Position numbers and translations under genes: made by a program. From Ferruginibacter sp. (GTDB taxonomy: Bacteria > Bacteroidota > Bacteroidia > Chitinophagales > Chitinophagaceae): a stretch of 64,000 bases of DNA. Location of the stretch: the NCBI GenBank assembly GCA_025963635.1, contig JAOQAK010000072.1, positions 1 through 64,000 on the forward strand, written 5' to 3'. Position 1 is the first letter of the stretch. Every line of letters starts with the position of its first letter. Of the stretch, positions 53,224 to 62,507 are shown in pieces. The notes beneath the pieces are model-generated. The model worked only from the letters and a program-made list of their open reading frames with translations. It was not told the origin of the DNA and did no database searches.

Positions 53224-54228
53224 ATGCTTATGAAACAAATGGCAATTATTATCCTTTTGATAATTGGAGCGATGGCAAGTGGCCTTTCTCAAAAAGCCAA
53301 TGATAAGAAGCAGAAAAATAACGACACAACGTTTCCTGCTATTGTTATTTTGAAAGAACCGCGTTTTCTTTTGAATATTCATACAGGCTATTCTTACGGG
53401 CTGGGGTCTACTTTCAGGTTTTATCCTGATCAGATCCGGGTTGTTTCTGTGTATCAACCAGCTGGCGGACCCGAACAAAAAACCATCACTTACCGTGATC
53501 CCTGGAAGAGCCTTGGTGACGGTTTCAGGATCGGCGGCGGAATATCTTTTATTGCTAACGATTTCATCAATATTGGAATAGATGCAGATTATTTCACAAG
53601 CCCCATTAATAAACTCCGGGATTCGAGCTATCGTGAAATAAAGGATTCGCCACAACCCGGCGAGGCAGATGATTATTCGTACAAGGAGCATTTGTCATTA
53701 TCTTATAAGGCCACCCTGTTTACTATTACACCCAACATTACCTTCAAGGCTATTTCAAAGCCTAATTGGTTTATTTATAACAAACTTGGTGCGGTGGTTA
53801 CAGTTAGTCCAAACGGCATGGAAACAGATGCCAACGATATCAGGATACGGCAGGGAGTGCAGGGTGTATTTAGTGATTCTTCAAGTACTGAGGTGAAAAA
53901 ATATGATTGGATTATTAAAAAGCCGGCTGTTGGCTTTATGGGCGCCTTTGGCATTCAATTGAAATTGGCTAAAAAGCTAAGGGCATTTGGAGAACTGCAA
54001 TTTTCACACATTGTATTCATCGTAAACAGAAAATCGCTTACGGAGTTTTTGGTGAATGGAAAAGATATGACCAATACGTTGTCAGTAAGCTCCCGGGAGC
54101 TTGAATTCGTTAAAACATATACTACCAATACGAGTGACAATAATCCAAATATACCTTCTAAAACGCTTGAGCAAAAAATACCAATTTCCTCTGTCGGCGG
54201 CCAGGTTGGACTGGCATTCCAGTTCTGA
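53224..54228 (+). CDS. Outer membrane beta-barrel-like protein, 334 aa
   Basis: The signal peptide is residues 1-22 (ending SGLSQ); ATG 53230 is an alternative start two codons in. The mature protein has a short charged linker and then alternating hydrophobic strands, for example RFLLNIHTGYSYGLGSTF, FRIGGGISFIANDFINIGID, SLSYKATLFTITPNITF, WFIYNKLGAVVTVSPNG and the final VGGQVGLAFQF. The C-terminal Phe is the classic outer-membrane assembly signal. Length suits an 8-12 strand barrel of the OMP_b-brl type. Specific function is unknown. It is followed 48 bp later by the TM coiled-coil gene and lies opposite the CHAT cassette. Confidence 0.7.
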   Translation: MLMKQMAIIILLIIGAMASGLSQKANDKKQKNNDTTFPAIVILKEPRFLLNIHTGYSYGLGSTFRFYPDQIRVVSVYQPAGGPEQKTITYRDPWKSLGDGFRIGGGISFIANDFINIGIDADYFTSPINKLRDSSYREIKDSPQPGEADDYSYKEHLSLSYKATLFTITPNITFKAISKPNWFIYNKLGAVVTVSPNGMETDANDIRIRQGVQGVFSDSSSTEVKKYDWIIKKPAVGFMGAFGIQLKLAKKLRAFGELQFSHIVFIVNRKSLTEFLVNGKDMTNTLSVSSRELEFVKTYTTNTSDNNPNIPSKTLEQKIPISSVGGQVGLAFQF

Positions 54229-54276
54229 TGCCTGTAACAGGCAGGAAACATTTTAACGCTGTTTAAATTAAACACT

Positions 54277-55389
54277 ATGCAAAAGTTTGCAAAGAGGAGC
54301 AAAAGGAGAAGACTGGTTAAAATAGCGGGCATTTCGATTGTAAGCGCCGGATTTCTATGGTTGGTTATACTAGCCTTCTATGGAAACGATTCGCCTGCAT
54401 TGCGTGCAAGCAATACCATGGTAATAAACGACGGAGAAAACATCGTCGGCAGCCAGCAGCGTGAGTTGCTCATGAGGGATGAAATACTGCATGCTCATTT
54501 TAATGAACTGCAACGCCTCGATGAAGCATATGCCGCCCTGGCAATCGACACAACAAAAAAAAGTAAGCTGATTGATTTGAATGCAAAGATTGCTTCTGAA
54601 GAAGAAGCCTTTCGTGTAAGCATTGACAGTATTGGAAATGAAATGCTGGACTTTGCCAATAAAGCGGATGAGAACTTATTTGTTAATATGATTACTTCAT
54701 TCAGGCTTGCTTTAGAAAACAGGTACTCGCTAAAAAACCTGAGAAATGCACTCAGTAAAGAAAAGCTTATGTTGAATCCCGATCAGAAGGAATTATTGAT
54801 GGCCAAAAATGCGATATTGACAAAGGACACAAAGATTGCTTCACTTGAAAATGCACTGAAATTATTACAAAACACGGTAGACACTAAGTCAGCAGCTGCC
54901 ATTAATGAGGCAAAGGAAGAAACCAGCGCTTACAAACAGCAAAGTCTGGAAAAAGACAAACGAATTGCCACCCTAACTTCTCTCAACAGCAACCTTCAAA
55001 GCCAAAACAATAGTCTTCAAAGTCGGAACAATACCCTGCAAAGCCAGCACAGCAGCCTTCAAAAAGAATATGATCGCGTTGCAAAGCAGGGGATTGACGC
55101 GGCGAAAAGTGTGGAGAATAGTGATAATAGTGTTAAAACCAGGAATGCCATACTCGAAAAGAAAATTGACGAACTGAATACGGAACTTGGTTTAGCGCAG
55201 GTTGACTGCAACCTGGTAAGAGCAGATGCCAGCCAGATCATCTCCAGTTCAAAACAAAGAAGAATGTTGCTCTCCGAAGCCTTAACTATTTTAAACGGTT
55301 TATCCAGGTCAGAAAATGCCGCAATTCAAAAAAAGGTCCAGGATAAAAAGAACCGGCTAAGCCAGGTGGCCGGCAATTTCCGGGATTAA
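54277..55389 (+). CDS. Inner-membrane coiled-coil protein, TssO-like architecture, 370 aa
   Basis: A basic N-terminus (KRSKRRRLVK) precedes one helix (about 16-36), so the bulk faces the periplasm. The region 55-160 resembles in layout the TssO protein of Bacteroidota type VI secretion systems: a Leu-rich helix, then KKSKLIDLNAKIASEEEAF and a helix before LENRYSLKNLRNAL. A long coiled coil follows (about 180-345), with a striking heptad repeat NLQSQNNSLQSRNNTLQS near 245-265. The rest of a type VI system is not visible, so the resemblance may be only structural. It is probably co-transcribed with the beta-barrel gene. An envelope-spanning link between membrane and outer membrane is one reading (inference). 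Confidence 0.6.
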   Translation: MQKFAKRSKRRRLVKIAGISIVSAGFLWLVILAFYGNDSPALRASNTMVINDGENIVGSQQRELLMRDEILHAHFNELQRLDEAYAALAIDTTKKSKLIDLNAKIASEEEAFRVSIDSIGNEMLDFANKADENLFVNMITSFRLALENRYSLKNLRNALSKEKLMLNPDQKELLMAKNAILTKDTKIASLENALKLLQNTVDTKSAAAINEAKEETSAYKQQSLEKDKRIATLTSLNSNLQSQNNSLQSRNNTLQSQHSSLQKEYDRVAKQGIDAAKSVENSDNSVKTRNAILEKKIDELNTELGLAQVDCNLVRADASQIISSSKQRRMLLSEALTILNGLSRSENAAIQKKVQDKKNRLSQVAGNFRD

Positions 55390-55477
55390 GAACAATACTA
55401 TTTTTTAAGCTGTTTTCTTGATCTTGTTAAAACCGCCATCCGGGAATGAGTCTGGAGATATGCTGTAAAGTAAAATA

Positions 55478-55906
55478 CTATGCAGCTTTCGGGAAATTTG
55501 GGAAAGTCAGTAATATTTTGGTGGAATTATTTTCCGTATTCTCGATAGTTACGCTTCCGTTCATTTTTCGTGCAAGTTGCTTTACCTCATCCATATGATC
55601 GTTAGCGTGGTAGTCACTAAAGCTGCTGTTATCTTTTACACACAAAAAAATAATGTCATCGTATTCCTTTGCTTTAACACGGATGCAACTGTGTTTAGAA
55701 CTGTTGACGATGGTATGGAGAAGTCGGTCAAGAACATTTGACAATGCTATTTCATCAGTTGCAATGTGAAACTCATCGGGTACTTCATTTACAATAAAAC
55801 TGTTTCTTTGAACGGCCGATGGCATAGAATTCCCAACGGCAAGACCTACCATTTTACGGAGGTTTTTTAAAGGGGAACTCAACTCGGGAGTAGATTGTGT
55901 TGTCAT
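55478..55906 (-). CDS. Stand-alone HATPase_c-like domain protein, 142 aa
   Basis: The fold resembles the ATP-binding domain of histidine kinases: IALSNVLDRLLHTIVNSSKHS fits the N-box helix, IIFLCVKDNSSFSD fits the G1 strand, and LARKMNGSVTIENTENNSTKILLTFP fits the G2 region and closing strand. The D-x-G-x-G motif is replaced by DNSSFS and the G2 glycines are reduced, so ATP binding is doubtful. There is no dimerisation (HisKA) domain, sensor or receiver. It could be an adaptor or anti-sigma-like regulator. It is convergent with the coiled-coil gene across an 88-bp gap. Confidence 0.6.
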   Translation of the reverse strand: MTTQSTPELSSPLKNLRKMVGLAVGNSMPSAVQRNSFIVNEVPDEFHIATDEIALSNVLDRLLHTIVNSSKHSCIRVKAKEYDDIIFLCVKDNSSFSDYHANDHMDEVKQLARKMNGSVTIENTENNSTKILLTFPNFPKAA

Positions 55907-56670
55907 TTTTGTTTTTTTAACTGGTTTAAGATGGTAAGCAACTGGCTGGTCAGTAGCCAGGTAGGATTGATCTGGATAGTGGATTTAAAAACGGGACTTG
56001 CCAATAGCAGGAATGAATGGTTTATCAGCGTTGTTTCCATTTCATTGCCGCTATATTGGCACCACAAAGGAAAGCCAATTGCAGCCCGTAAAGCATAGAA
56101 AAGTCACATGTGATTGCCTCAGATTTTTGGTCCGGGCGGTGTAGAATTCTATCTAAAAACCGGTTAACTTGCTTGTCAGCACTTTGATGAATGGCTTCTC
56201 CGCAAACCTTTCAATGGCATATTTACTAAATCCATTTGCTTAGCGCATGACAGGCTTATGTTAAAACCGGTGTCAAACTGCATTGTCGAAAAATTTATCA
56301 TGGAGGTAAACACAGGATTTATGCCAACCATTGAAACCCTTTACCAGCGCAGGCTCTGTAAATCGAGCCCGGCGATCTTTTCCATAAAATGGACAGACAG
56401 GTTATAAAATGTAAAATTGCGGCGGCAGTAAATGTGCGATCCGGCGCTTAATATGCATCAGCGAGGTAAGGCAAAGCAATAGTTTTGATAATAACCGTTG
56501 TAAATAAATTATCGTTGTTATGAAACTGTAAAGATGAATGAACACGCTTTAAGATTCGTTCTCCGGCATTAAGGTTCATTTTTATGGGATTGAGCAAATA
56601 AATTCGACACACTTTAAAATCAATTTGTAATTTAAAATGCGCATTGATTATTTCACTTAAAACCTTTCCA
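55907..56670. other. 764-bp spacer without a convincing gene
   Basis: Open frames of 60-115 codons occur on both strands, but none has a signal peptide, family motif or coding-like composition that I can defend. No tRNA, hairpin terminator or tandem repeat was seen. The last ~60 bp should hold the DUF2911 promoter. Confidence 0.4.
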
Positions 56671-57759
56671 ATGATTAAGATTTCTGTCCGGATGGTATTA
56701 CAAACATTGTTTTTTGGATTGCTATCGCTTGCTTCCGCGGGCCAGGGAATTACAACGCCGCGTATACCTAGTCCTGCTGCAGTAGTAACACAAACCATCG
56801 GTATTTCGACGGTTACCGTTGACTATTCGAGACCTTCGGTTAAAAACCGTGAAGTGTGGGGCGTCCTGGTGCCTTATGGCTGGAATAAACAGGCTTTTGG
56901 TGCTGGTAACGAGGCTCCGTGGAGAGCGGGCGCCAATGAAAATACTACGATCAGGTTTTCTCATAATGCACTTGTAGAAGGTAAACCGGTTAAAGCAGGC
57001 ACCTATGGTTTATTTTTTGTTGTCAATAATGACAATACCGGTGAGGTCATTCTGTCGGAGGACAGCCGATCCTGGGGTAGCTTTTTTTATGATATGAAAC
57101 AAGATGAACTCAGAGCGCCAATTACTTTACAATCCATTCCCTTTACGGAGATGTTAACATATGACTTTACCAATGTCACAAAAAATACTGCTAACCTTGT
57201 TTTAAACTGGGAAAAAAAGCAGTTTCCTGTGAAGATAGAATTCGCAGTGGATAACATTGTAATGGCGAATGCTGCGGAAGAATTAAAAGGTACTGCAGGA
57301 TTCAATTGGCAAGGGTTTTCCAGCGCAGCAAACTATGCGCTTCTTAATAAAACAAATCTCGACCAGGCCCTTACCTGGATTGATAAAGCCATTGCACAAA
57401 ACAATAGTTTTGCAACTTTAAGTATCAAATCAGGAATACTTAAGGAATTGAATAAAACCGGGGAAGCAGAAAAGCTAATGAATGATGCGGTGGCAAAATC
57501 CACCGAAAATGAACTTAACTTATATGGGTACCAACTATTAAATGCCGGCCAGGCTGATAAAGCCATTGAAATACTTACGCTTAATACCAAACGGTTCCCA
57601 AAAAGTCCCAACACCTGGGATAGCCTGGGAGAAGCTTATTTCACAAAGGGAGATCAGAAGAATGCTATCATTAATTTTAAAAAATCTTTAAGCATGAATC
57701 CTCCTGAAAATGTAAAAATAAATTCTGAAAAATTCCTTAAGCAAATGGCTGCTCTATAA
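56671..57759 (+). CDS. DUF2911 domain protein with C-terminal TPR, 362 aa
   Basis: The start is set at ATG 56671 (MIKISVRMVLQTLFFGLLS), giving a clean signal peptide ending ASAG; an upstream ATG at 56644 adds nine residues. The DUF2911 domain shows YSRPSVKNREVWGVLVPYG, PWRAGANENTTIRFS and VKAGTYGLFFV, its three hallmark blocks, within residues 40-190. A TPR region follows (about 225-355; AEKLMNDAVAKS, KAIEILTLNTKRFP, TWDSLGEAYFTKGDQKNAI). This fusion is common in Bacteroidota; the function is unknown. It appears monocistronic, convergent with the molybdopterin oxidoreductase gene. Confidence 0.88.
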   Translation: MIKISVRMVLQTLFFGLLSLASAGQGITTPRIPSPAAVVTQTIGISTVTVDYSRPSVKNREVWGVLVPYGWNKQAFGAGNEAPWRAGANENTTIRFSHNALVEGKPVKAGTYGLFFVVNNDNTGEVILSEDSRSWGSFFYDMKQDELRAPITLQSIPFTEMLTYDFTNVTKNTANLVLNWEKKQFPVKIEFAVDNIVMANAAEELKGTAGFNWQGFSSAANYALLNKTNLDQALTWIDKAIAQNNSFATLSIKSGILKELNKTGEAEKLMNDAVAKSTENELNLYGYQLLNAGQADKAIEILTLNTKRFPKSPNTWDSLGEAYFTKGDQKNAIINFKKSLSMNPPENVKINSEKFLKQMAAL

Positions 57760-57782
57760 AAGATTTATCATCCTGAAAGTAC

Positions 57783-58472
57783 TTAACTATACCGGTCGTT
57801 TCTCCAGGGATAGGCAGTGTTTGAATAGCCACGTTCTTCCCAGAAACCTCGCTTGTTTTCAGTCATAAATTCAATCCGGCTGATCCATTTTGACCCTTTC
57901 CACGCATACAACTGCGGCGTTATCATACGCACAGGACCTCCGTGCTCTATTGGAAGAGGTTTTCCCTCTACTGTGTGAACCAATAAAACATCGGGTTTCA
58001 AAGCTTCTTCCATTGAAATGTTAGTAGAATAATCGTCGTATCCATGGCACATGATATGAGTAGCAGTCTCTGATGGTTGGACCAACGCTGCCAGATCAAG
58101 CATCCGGACGCCTTTCCAGTTCATATTTAATTTCGACCAGGTGGTTACACAATGAAAATCTGAACTGTCTTCCGTTTGAGGCAGGCTTAGAAAATCAGCC
58201 CAGGTAAGCGTCACGGGATGATCGACAGCACCATCGATGATCAATTTCCATTTATCTATTGGGATATCAGGTTGTATTCCGAGGTCAAGCACCGGCCATT
58301 TTTTCGTAACGATTTGTCCAACAGGCACAGAAGGCATACCGTGGCGGTTAAGTTTGCCGGAGCCCATTGGCTGCTCATCCGCAATAGAAGGAGTACTCTT
58401 TATCTTTTCTTCAAAACGGGCCTTGAGTTTCATCCGGGCTTCAACAATGCGTGTTATTTTTTCTAATGCCAT
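57783..58472 (-). CDS. Sulfite-oxidase-like molybdopterin oxidoreductase, 229 aa
   Basis: The start is taken at ATG 58472 (MALEKITRIVEARMKLK); ten upstream codons are open but add nothing recognisable. The oxidoreductase molybdopterin-binding domain is seen from LIIDGAVDHPVTLTWADFLSLP, FHCVTTWSKLNMNWKGV (Cys108, the expected molybdenum ligand), HIMCHGYDDYSTNISMEEAL, and IEHGGPVRMITPQLYAWKGSKW. There is no Tat signal or C-terminal dimerisation domain, unlike MsrP (YedY), so it belongs to the shorter cytoplasmic subgroup. The substrate is unknown. It lies upstream of no obvious partner on its strand. Confidence 0.88.
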   Translation of the reverse strand: MALEKITRIVEARMKLKARFEEKIKSTPSIADEQPMGSGKLNRHGMPSVPVGQIVTKKWPVLDLGIQPDIPIDKWKLIIDGAVDHPVTLTWADFLSLPQTEDSSDFHCVTTWSKLNMNWKGVRMLDLAALVQPSETATHIMCHGYDDYSTNISMEEALKPDVLLVHTVEGKPLPIEHGGPVRMITPQLYAWKGSKWISRIEFMTENKRGFWEERGYSNTAYPWRNDRYS

Positions 58473-58542
58473 GCCAGAGAATTGTAATTCAAAATAAAAC
58501 AATTTCTTCAGAGCTCTGTACGAAAATTAACATACTTAGAAA

Positions 58543-58992
58543 TTATTCACTTTCGCCGGATAATTCTTTACTGAGCCGTTCGGTGATGGCAACATGTTCT
58601 TTGAACATCACCAACGCCAACGCAGCAATATGCCGGGTTTGCAACTCATCGACAATAAGATGATCGCCAGGCGCCTGTTTTATATATTCCTCTGTAAGGT
58701 CACGCAGGAGCCGGTGAGTCTGAAGCTGCGCTTTTATATACAAACGATCAAATTCAGCACCTACTTCCTGGGATTCGATTTCATTAAATGCAGTTCTTGC
58801 TGTTTCATCCATTTCGGGCAAAATAGTTTCTAAATCTTTTAAGACGGAAAGCAGCACGGTTGTTTCAGCAAGTTCGAATCCGGCAAACTCTTTGGCCCTC
58901 GCATCAGTGGCGTTTTCCACCGCGATTTTACTGGTTGCTAATGAAAATTGTACCGGCTTTATGATACTAATATTGAAATCCTTTTCAGTCAT
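58543..58992 (-). CDS. DUF4142 (ferritin-like) family protein, 149 aa
   Basis: All-helical protein with no signal peptide. SLATSKIAVENATDARAKEFAGFELAET resembles the first half of DUF4142 domains, where heme- or metal-free four-helix bundles are common. EFDRLYIKAQLQTHRLLRDLTEEYI and the final IAALALVMFKEHVAITERL fit the third and fourth helices. Function is unknown; members are often stress-induced. It is 42 bp from the PRC-barrel gene on the same strand, so the two may be co-expressed. Confidence 0.7.
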   Translation of the reverse strand: MTEKDFNISIIKPVQFSLATSKIAVENATDARAKEFAGFELAETTVLLSVLKDLETILPEMDETARTAFNEIESQEVGAEFDRLYIKAQLQTHRLLRDLTEEYIKQAPGDHLIVDELQTRHIAALALVMFKEHVAITERLSKELSGESE

Positions 58993-59034
58993 AACTACAT
59001 TTGTTGAGGTGTAAAATTACTGTCGACTGTCAAA

Positions 59035-59424
59035 TTACATAAAGCTCCAGTGAGCATCAGCATCATAGTAATGAATGTTGGTTTCGGGCCAATGGTCCTT
59101 ATCAAACCCTGGTGCTTTTTCAAGCATTTCTCTTTTCTGATCAAAGATAAATGCCTGGTTTTCTGGGTCCACGGTTAGCAGGTCGAATGGTATTGCGAAA
59201 TATTTTTCCCCAATCCCCAGGAATCCGCCAAATTCAATAATGAAATATTCAACCCTTCCTTCCTGCACATTTATCATGATCTCCTTGATCTGGCCCAGGT
59301 GTTCGCCTTCCTTATTGTGCACCTTGTCGCCAATGATAGAGGAGGCCGACAAAACTTTTAATGGCAGGTTGGGATAGGCGCCCTCCGTATTATTACCTGT
59401 AAGATTATCTTCATTTAAGCTCAT
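59035..59424 (-). CDS. PRC-barrel domain protein, 129 aa
   Basis: The PRC-barrel is clear at residues ~25-105: KVLSASSIIGDKVHNKEGEHLGQIKEIMIN, then VEYFIIEFGGFLGIGEKYFAIPFDLL and a C-terminal FDQKREMLEKAPGF. This is the typical short Bacteroidota and Proteobacteria stress-associated form, a small beta-barrel that binds partner proteins or RNA. Its C-terminal HYYDADAHW tail is His/Asp-rich. It probably belongs with the DUF4142 gene in a general stress unit. No enzymatic function is expected. Confidence 0.85.
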   Translation of the reverse strand: MSLNEDNLTGNNTEGAYPNLPLKVLSASSIIGDKVHNKEGEHLGQIKEIMINVQEGRVEYFIIEFGGFLGIGEKYFAIPFDLLTVDPENQAFIFDQKREMLEKAPGFDKDHWPETNIHYYDADAHWSFM

Positions 59425-59699
59425 GTTTTTTGGTTTTAAATTAATTAATAAAAAAAGACGAAGTATTAAATACCGGTGCAGATTAGCTACCGGGATTCCA
59501 TTGAAAGACCGTAAAATCTATGCCATACTTATTTAGGAACGGCTGGGTTGTAATAGGGCATTTTAAACATATAATGCAAAATAAAATTTGCAACACGGGA
59601 AATAATTCCACACGGCGTTGCTTGCGAAGATTTGTGATAAAGGCAGGAGGTGAATAAAAGACGGGAATAGTGTTTAGCGGCAATCGAAAATATTTTGAC

Positions 59700-60650
59700 T
59701 TACTTCCAGTCGCTTGCGATATTTAGCAGATCAACCGCATCAGCCGGTAATTCAAGAAAAGTGGCTTTTAACAGCTCATTTAATTGAGCCATATTGGTAG
59801 CACTGGCAATAGGAGCTGTTATTGATGGCCTTGCAATCAACCAGGCGATTGCCACAGTGGCTGCTGTTGTGTCAAGTTCCGCGGCCACGGTATCCAGCGC
59901 ATGCAAAATCGCATATCCTTTGGTATTGAGATATTTTTTTGCTCCACCTCCGCGAACACTTTTACCAAGATCCTGTTCGCTTCGATACTTTCCTGTAAGA
60001 AAGCCGGCAGCGAGTGAGTAATAGTTTAAAACGCCCAATCCATTTTGAAGGCAGATGGGTTCCAGTTCCTTTTCATAAAGTTCACGCTCACATAAATTGT
60101 ATTGCGGCTGCAAAGTTTGATAAACAGGGTAGCCGTTCTTTTTGCTCGCTTCGATCGATTCAGTTAAGCGGGCGGGTGCCAGGTTGGATGCGCCGATCCA
60201 TTTTACTTTGCCTTGTTTTACAAGTTGTGCATATGCTTCCAGGGTTTCTTCTACTGGTGTTGCGGCGTCATCAAAATGTGTTTGGTACAGGTCGATGTAA
60301 TCTGTTTGCAATCGTTGCAGGGAGTCCTCTGCCGCGGAAAGAATACATTCTTTTGAAAGCGCCTTGCCCTTCCCCATGTCGCCCCCCACCTTGGTAGCAA
60401 CAATTACTTTGGAACGGTTGTTCCTTTGCTTCATCCACTTGCCAATAATGGTTTCTGATTCTCCACCCGCATTGCCAGGTTTCCATTTTGAATATACATC
60501 TGCAGTATCGAGCAGGTTACATCCGGAAGCAACAAGAGCGTCCAGCAATTCAAAAGATTTTGGTTCGTTTATCGTCCATCCGAATACATTGCAACCGAAA
60601 GCGAGGGGAGCCACCTGCAAGTCGGTGTGCCCCAGTTGTTTTTTATTCAT
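59700..60650 (-). CDS. Aldo/keto reductase, 316 aa
   Basis: The start is set at ATG 60650 (MNKKQLGHTDLQVAPLAFGC), the family opening; the frame is open ten codons earlier. The NAD(P)H-dependent TIM-barrel reductase shows LLDTADVYSKW (catalytic Asp and Tyr), KVIVATKVGGDMGKG (Lys), TDYIDLYQTHFDD (His), GASNLAPARL and a PQYNLCERELYEKEL segment, with a late TAPIASATNMAQLNELL cofactor motif. The closest general type is the YdhF/Tas/IolS-like group. It may reduce keto sugars or aldehydes. The gene stands alone between untranslated stretches. Confidence 0.9.
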   Translation of the reverse strand: MNKKQLGHTDLQVAPLAFGCNVFGWTINEPKSFELLDALVASGCNLLDTADVYSKWKPGNAGGESETIIGKWMKQRNNRSKVIVATKVGGDMGKGKALSKECILSAAEDSLQRLQTDYIDLYQTHFDDAATPVEETLEAYAQLVKQGKVKWIGASNLAPARLTESIEASKKNGYPVYQTLQPQYNLCERELYEKELEPICLQNGLGVLNYYSLAAGFLTGKYRSEQDLGKSVRGGGAKKYLNTKGYAILHALDTVAAELDTTAATVAIAWLIARPSITAPIASATNMAQLNELLKATFLELPADAVDLLNIASDWK

Positions 60651-60680
60651 AATAATGATATCAGAATAATTGACTAGCAA

Positions 60681-60984
60681 AATAGGGGCCAGGCGGAAGT
60701 GGCCAAATTACCAACTGATGTATGTAATAAGATCAAGAAGTTTAAAGGGGAATTCTCTCCTCAGCGGTCTTTGTAGACCAATTTGCATGATACGGAAATG
60801 AAAGCCGATGGAAATAGCAATGATGTATTTGTGTAGGAGCGTTGGCCGGGAATAAGCAAATCCGCCCGGAAGAATGTTTATCATCAAATCTTAAAACAAA
60901 AGATGTTTGCCACTGATAATGTGAGCTATTGCACGAGCTTCAAAAAGTGAGTATTTGTCACCTTAGCCAAAAAAATCCGGAATG
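60681..60984. other. Spacer with no recognised feature
   Basis: About 300 bp between the aldo/keto reductase and the small hypothetical gene. Only a trivial 5-bp hairpin GGTCT-TTGT-AGACC was seen. No coding potential. Confidence 0.5.
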
Positions 60985-61308
60985 TTAATTATAAACCTGC
61001 ACCTCCATAAATACGTATGGATTAACAGAATACTCACCAGCCTTTCTCTCCATAAAGCCACCAAATTCAAGATCGATAAAAGCATTGGCGTCATTGATTT
61101 CCCAAAGTGTATGCAATTTGATGTTGATATTGTCAAAGCACTCAGGTAATATCTCCGGGGCCAAACCATTCCAGCAAGCCTCCTTCAATTGTTCTTTTTG
61201 GGATAAATTTTTGTCTGAAGCTGTCTCATTTATTTTTAACCATCTCCTGGAAGAAAAACGCGTATTGGTCATGAGTAAAATCTCCTGTTGTTTAGAATTA
61301 GAGTTCAT
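60985..61308 (-). CDS. Conserved-looking hypothetical protein, 107 aa
   Basis: A small soluble acidic protein. A second possible start is ATG 61272 (MTNTRFSSRRWLKINETASD). The motif LKEACWNGLAPEILPECF followed by LHTLWEINDANAFIDLEFGGF and YSVNPYVFMEVQVYN recalls a short uncharacterised family I have seen in Chitinophagaceae. The pattern looks coherent: Trp-Asn-Gly core, then Leu-Trp-Ile and Asp-Leu-Glu/Pro-Tyr-Phe ends. No function can be given. It is divergent from the HAD phosphatase gene. Confidence 0.65.
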   Translation of the reverse strand: MNSNSKQQEILLMTNTRFSSRRWLKINETASDKNLSQKEQLKEACWNGLAPEILPECFDNINIKLHTLWEINDANAFIDLEFGGFMERKAGEYSVNPYVFMEVQVYN

Positions 61309-61528
61309 ACAAAATCTTGTTGTTTTTAAATATTTACTGTATACTGTTTTTCAAATCAAATTAGCTATGTAAAACTACACATCGTGTCAGGCATCCGACG
61401 TAGCATAAAGTTTATTCGCTGGTAGTAAATTTTCTATCTTCTGCATTTCAAAATCAACTTTCATATAAAAATAATTCAACATTTATGCCATAATATTTGG
61501 GGAAAAATGGTTTTGATATCCATTTTGG

Positions 61529-61556
61529 TTTGCGTCGTCAAAGGGAATTATATTTG
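61529..61556 (+). promoter_or_regulatory. Bacteroidota-type promoter of the HAD gene
   Basis: TTTG at 61529-61532 and TATATTTG at 61549-61556 match the -33 TTTG and -7 TAnnTTTG elements of the primary sigma factor in Bacteroidota, with 16 bp between them. The ATG at 61584 lies 27 bp further on, which supports that start over the ATG at 61497. Confidence 0.7.
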
Positions 61557-61583
61557 CGCCCTTTCTCATTTTCAATACAACCA

Positions 61584-62387
61584 ATGTACAAAGCCGTTTT
61601 TATTGACATGGATGGTACTTTATTACAAACAGACCATACCGTCAGCGAAGCCAACAAAAAAGAGATCAAAAGATTATTAGATATGGGCATTATCGTGGTA
61701 CCCATTTCTGCCCGACCCTTACATGGCATATTACCCATTACTCAACAGGTAGTACCGGGGACCATGCCGGTAGTGAGTTTAAATGGCAGCTATATATTCC
61801 ATAATGGAGAAATTATTTATGAGGCCAGCGTTGATTTACCGGAGGTTGTAAGTATTCACCAGCACTTGGTTCCGTTTGATGTGTCGGTGATGTATTATAG
61901 CAGGATGGACTGGTTTACTGCAAAGGAAAGTAAGCTGGTAGTAAAAGAGCAGGCGATTACCACAGTTAAAATAAAAATTCAGCCATTTGAATCCACCATG
62001 GAAGAATGGCGCAGTTCAAACAATGGCCCTAATAAAATATTAATAGCAGGGGAAAGCGCCCTCATCAACAATGTTGAGCGGCAGCTGCTGAATTTGCACC
62101 GGGAGAAACTAAATATATATCAATCCCAGGCGGGCTACCTGGAAGTGATGAACCTGCAGGCATCCAAGGCGAATGCCATTGCTTTTCTACTAAATCAATA
62201 CGGTCTTCATAAAGGCGAGATCATTGCGATAGGGGATAACTACAATGATAAGGGAATGATCGAGTTTGCGGGCATCGGGGTGGCGATGGGCAATGCACCG
62301 GATGAGATCAAGAGGGTGGCAGATCACGTGACAGATACCAACAACAACGATGGAGTGGCGAAGGCCCTCAGGTATTTTTTTAAATAA
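61584..62387 (+). CDS. Cof-type HAD-superfamily phosphatase, 267 aa
   Basis: The start is set at ATG 61584 (MYKAVFIDMDGTLLQTDHT), just after a TAnnTTTG promoter; an upstream ATG at 61497 overlaps that promoter. Motif I is DMDGT (Asp8, Asp10), motif II VVPISARP, motif III has the Lys in SKANAIAFLL, and motif IV is IAIGDNYNDKGMIEFAG. The large C2B cap lies between motifs II and III, as in Cof/YidA sugar phosphatases. It dephosphorylates sugar phosphates or flavin-type substrates in the cytoplasm. It is the only gene in its transcript as far as can be seen. Confidence 0.92.
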   Translation: MYKAVFIDMDGTLLQTDHTVSEANKKEIKRLLDMGIIVVPISARPLHGILPITQQVVPGTMPVVSLNGSYIFHNGEIIYEASVDLPEVVSIHQHLVPFDVSVMYYSRMDWFTAKESKLVVKEQAITTVKIKIQPFESTMEEWRSSNNGPNKILIAGESALINNVERQLLNLHREKLNIYQSQAGYLEVMNLQASKANAIAFLLNQYGLHKGEIIAIGDNYNDKGMIEFAGIGVAMGNAPDEIKRVADHVTDTNNNDGVAKALRYFFK

Positions 62388-62507
62388 ATCCGGGCTTGCC
62401 GGCACCACCTCAGGAAATGCTTGTCGGGCATGTAATCGAAAGTGCTTATGCATGCACTTTTGAAATTAACATTCATTTTCATTATTTAACTTCAGCACCA
62501 GGGATCA

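Noticed and set aside
54277..55389. Complete type VI secretion locus
   Set aside because: Only one protein recalls TssO in layout; no sheath, Hcp, VgrG, baseplate or ClpV gene is in the window.
55895..56098. 67-codon + strand frame
   Set aside because: It overlaps the start of the HATPase-like gene in antisense, and its composition is not protein-like at the start; a remnant gene cannot be excluded but is unsupported.
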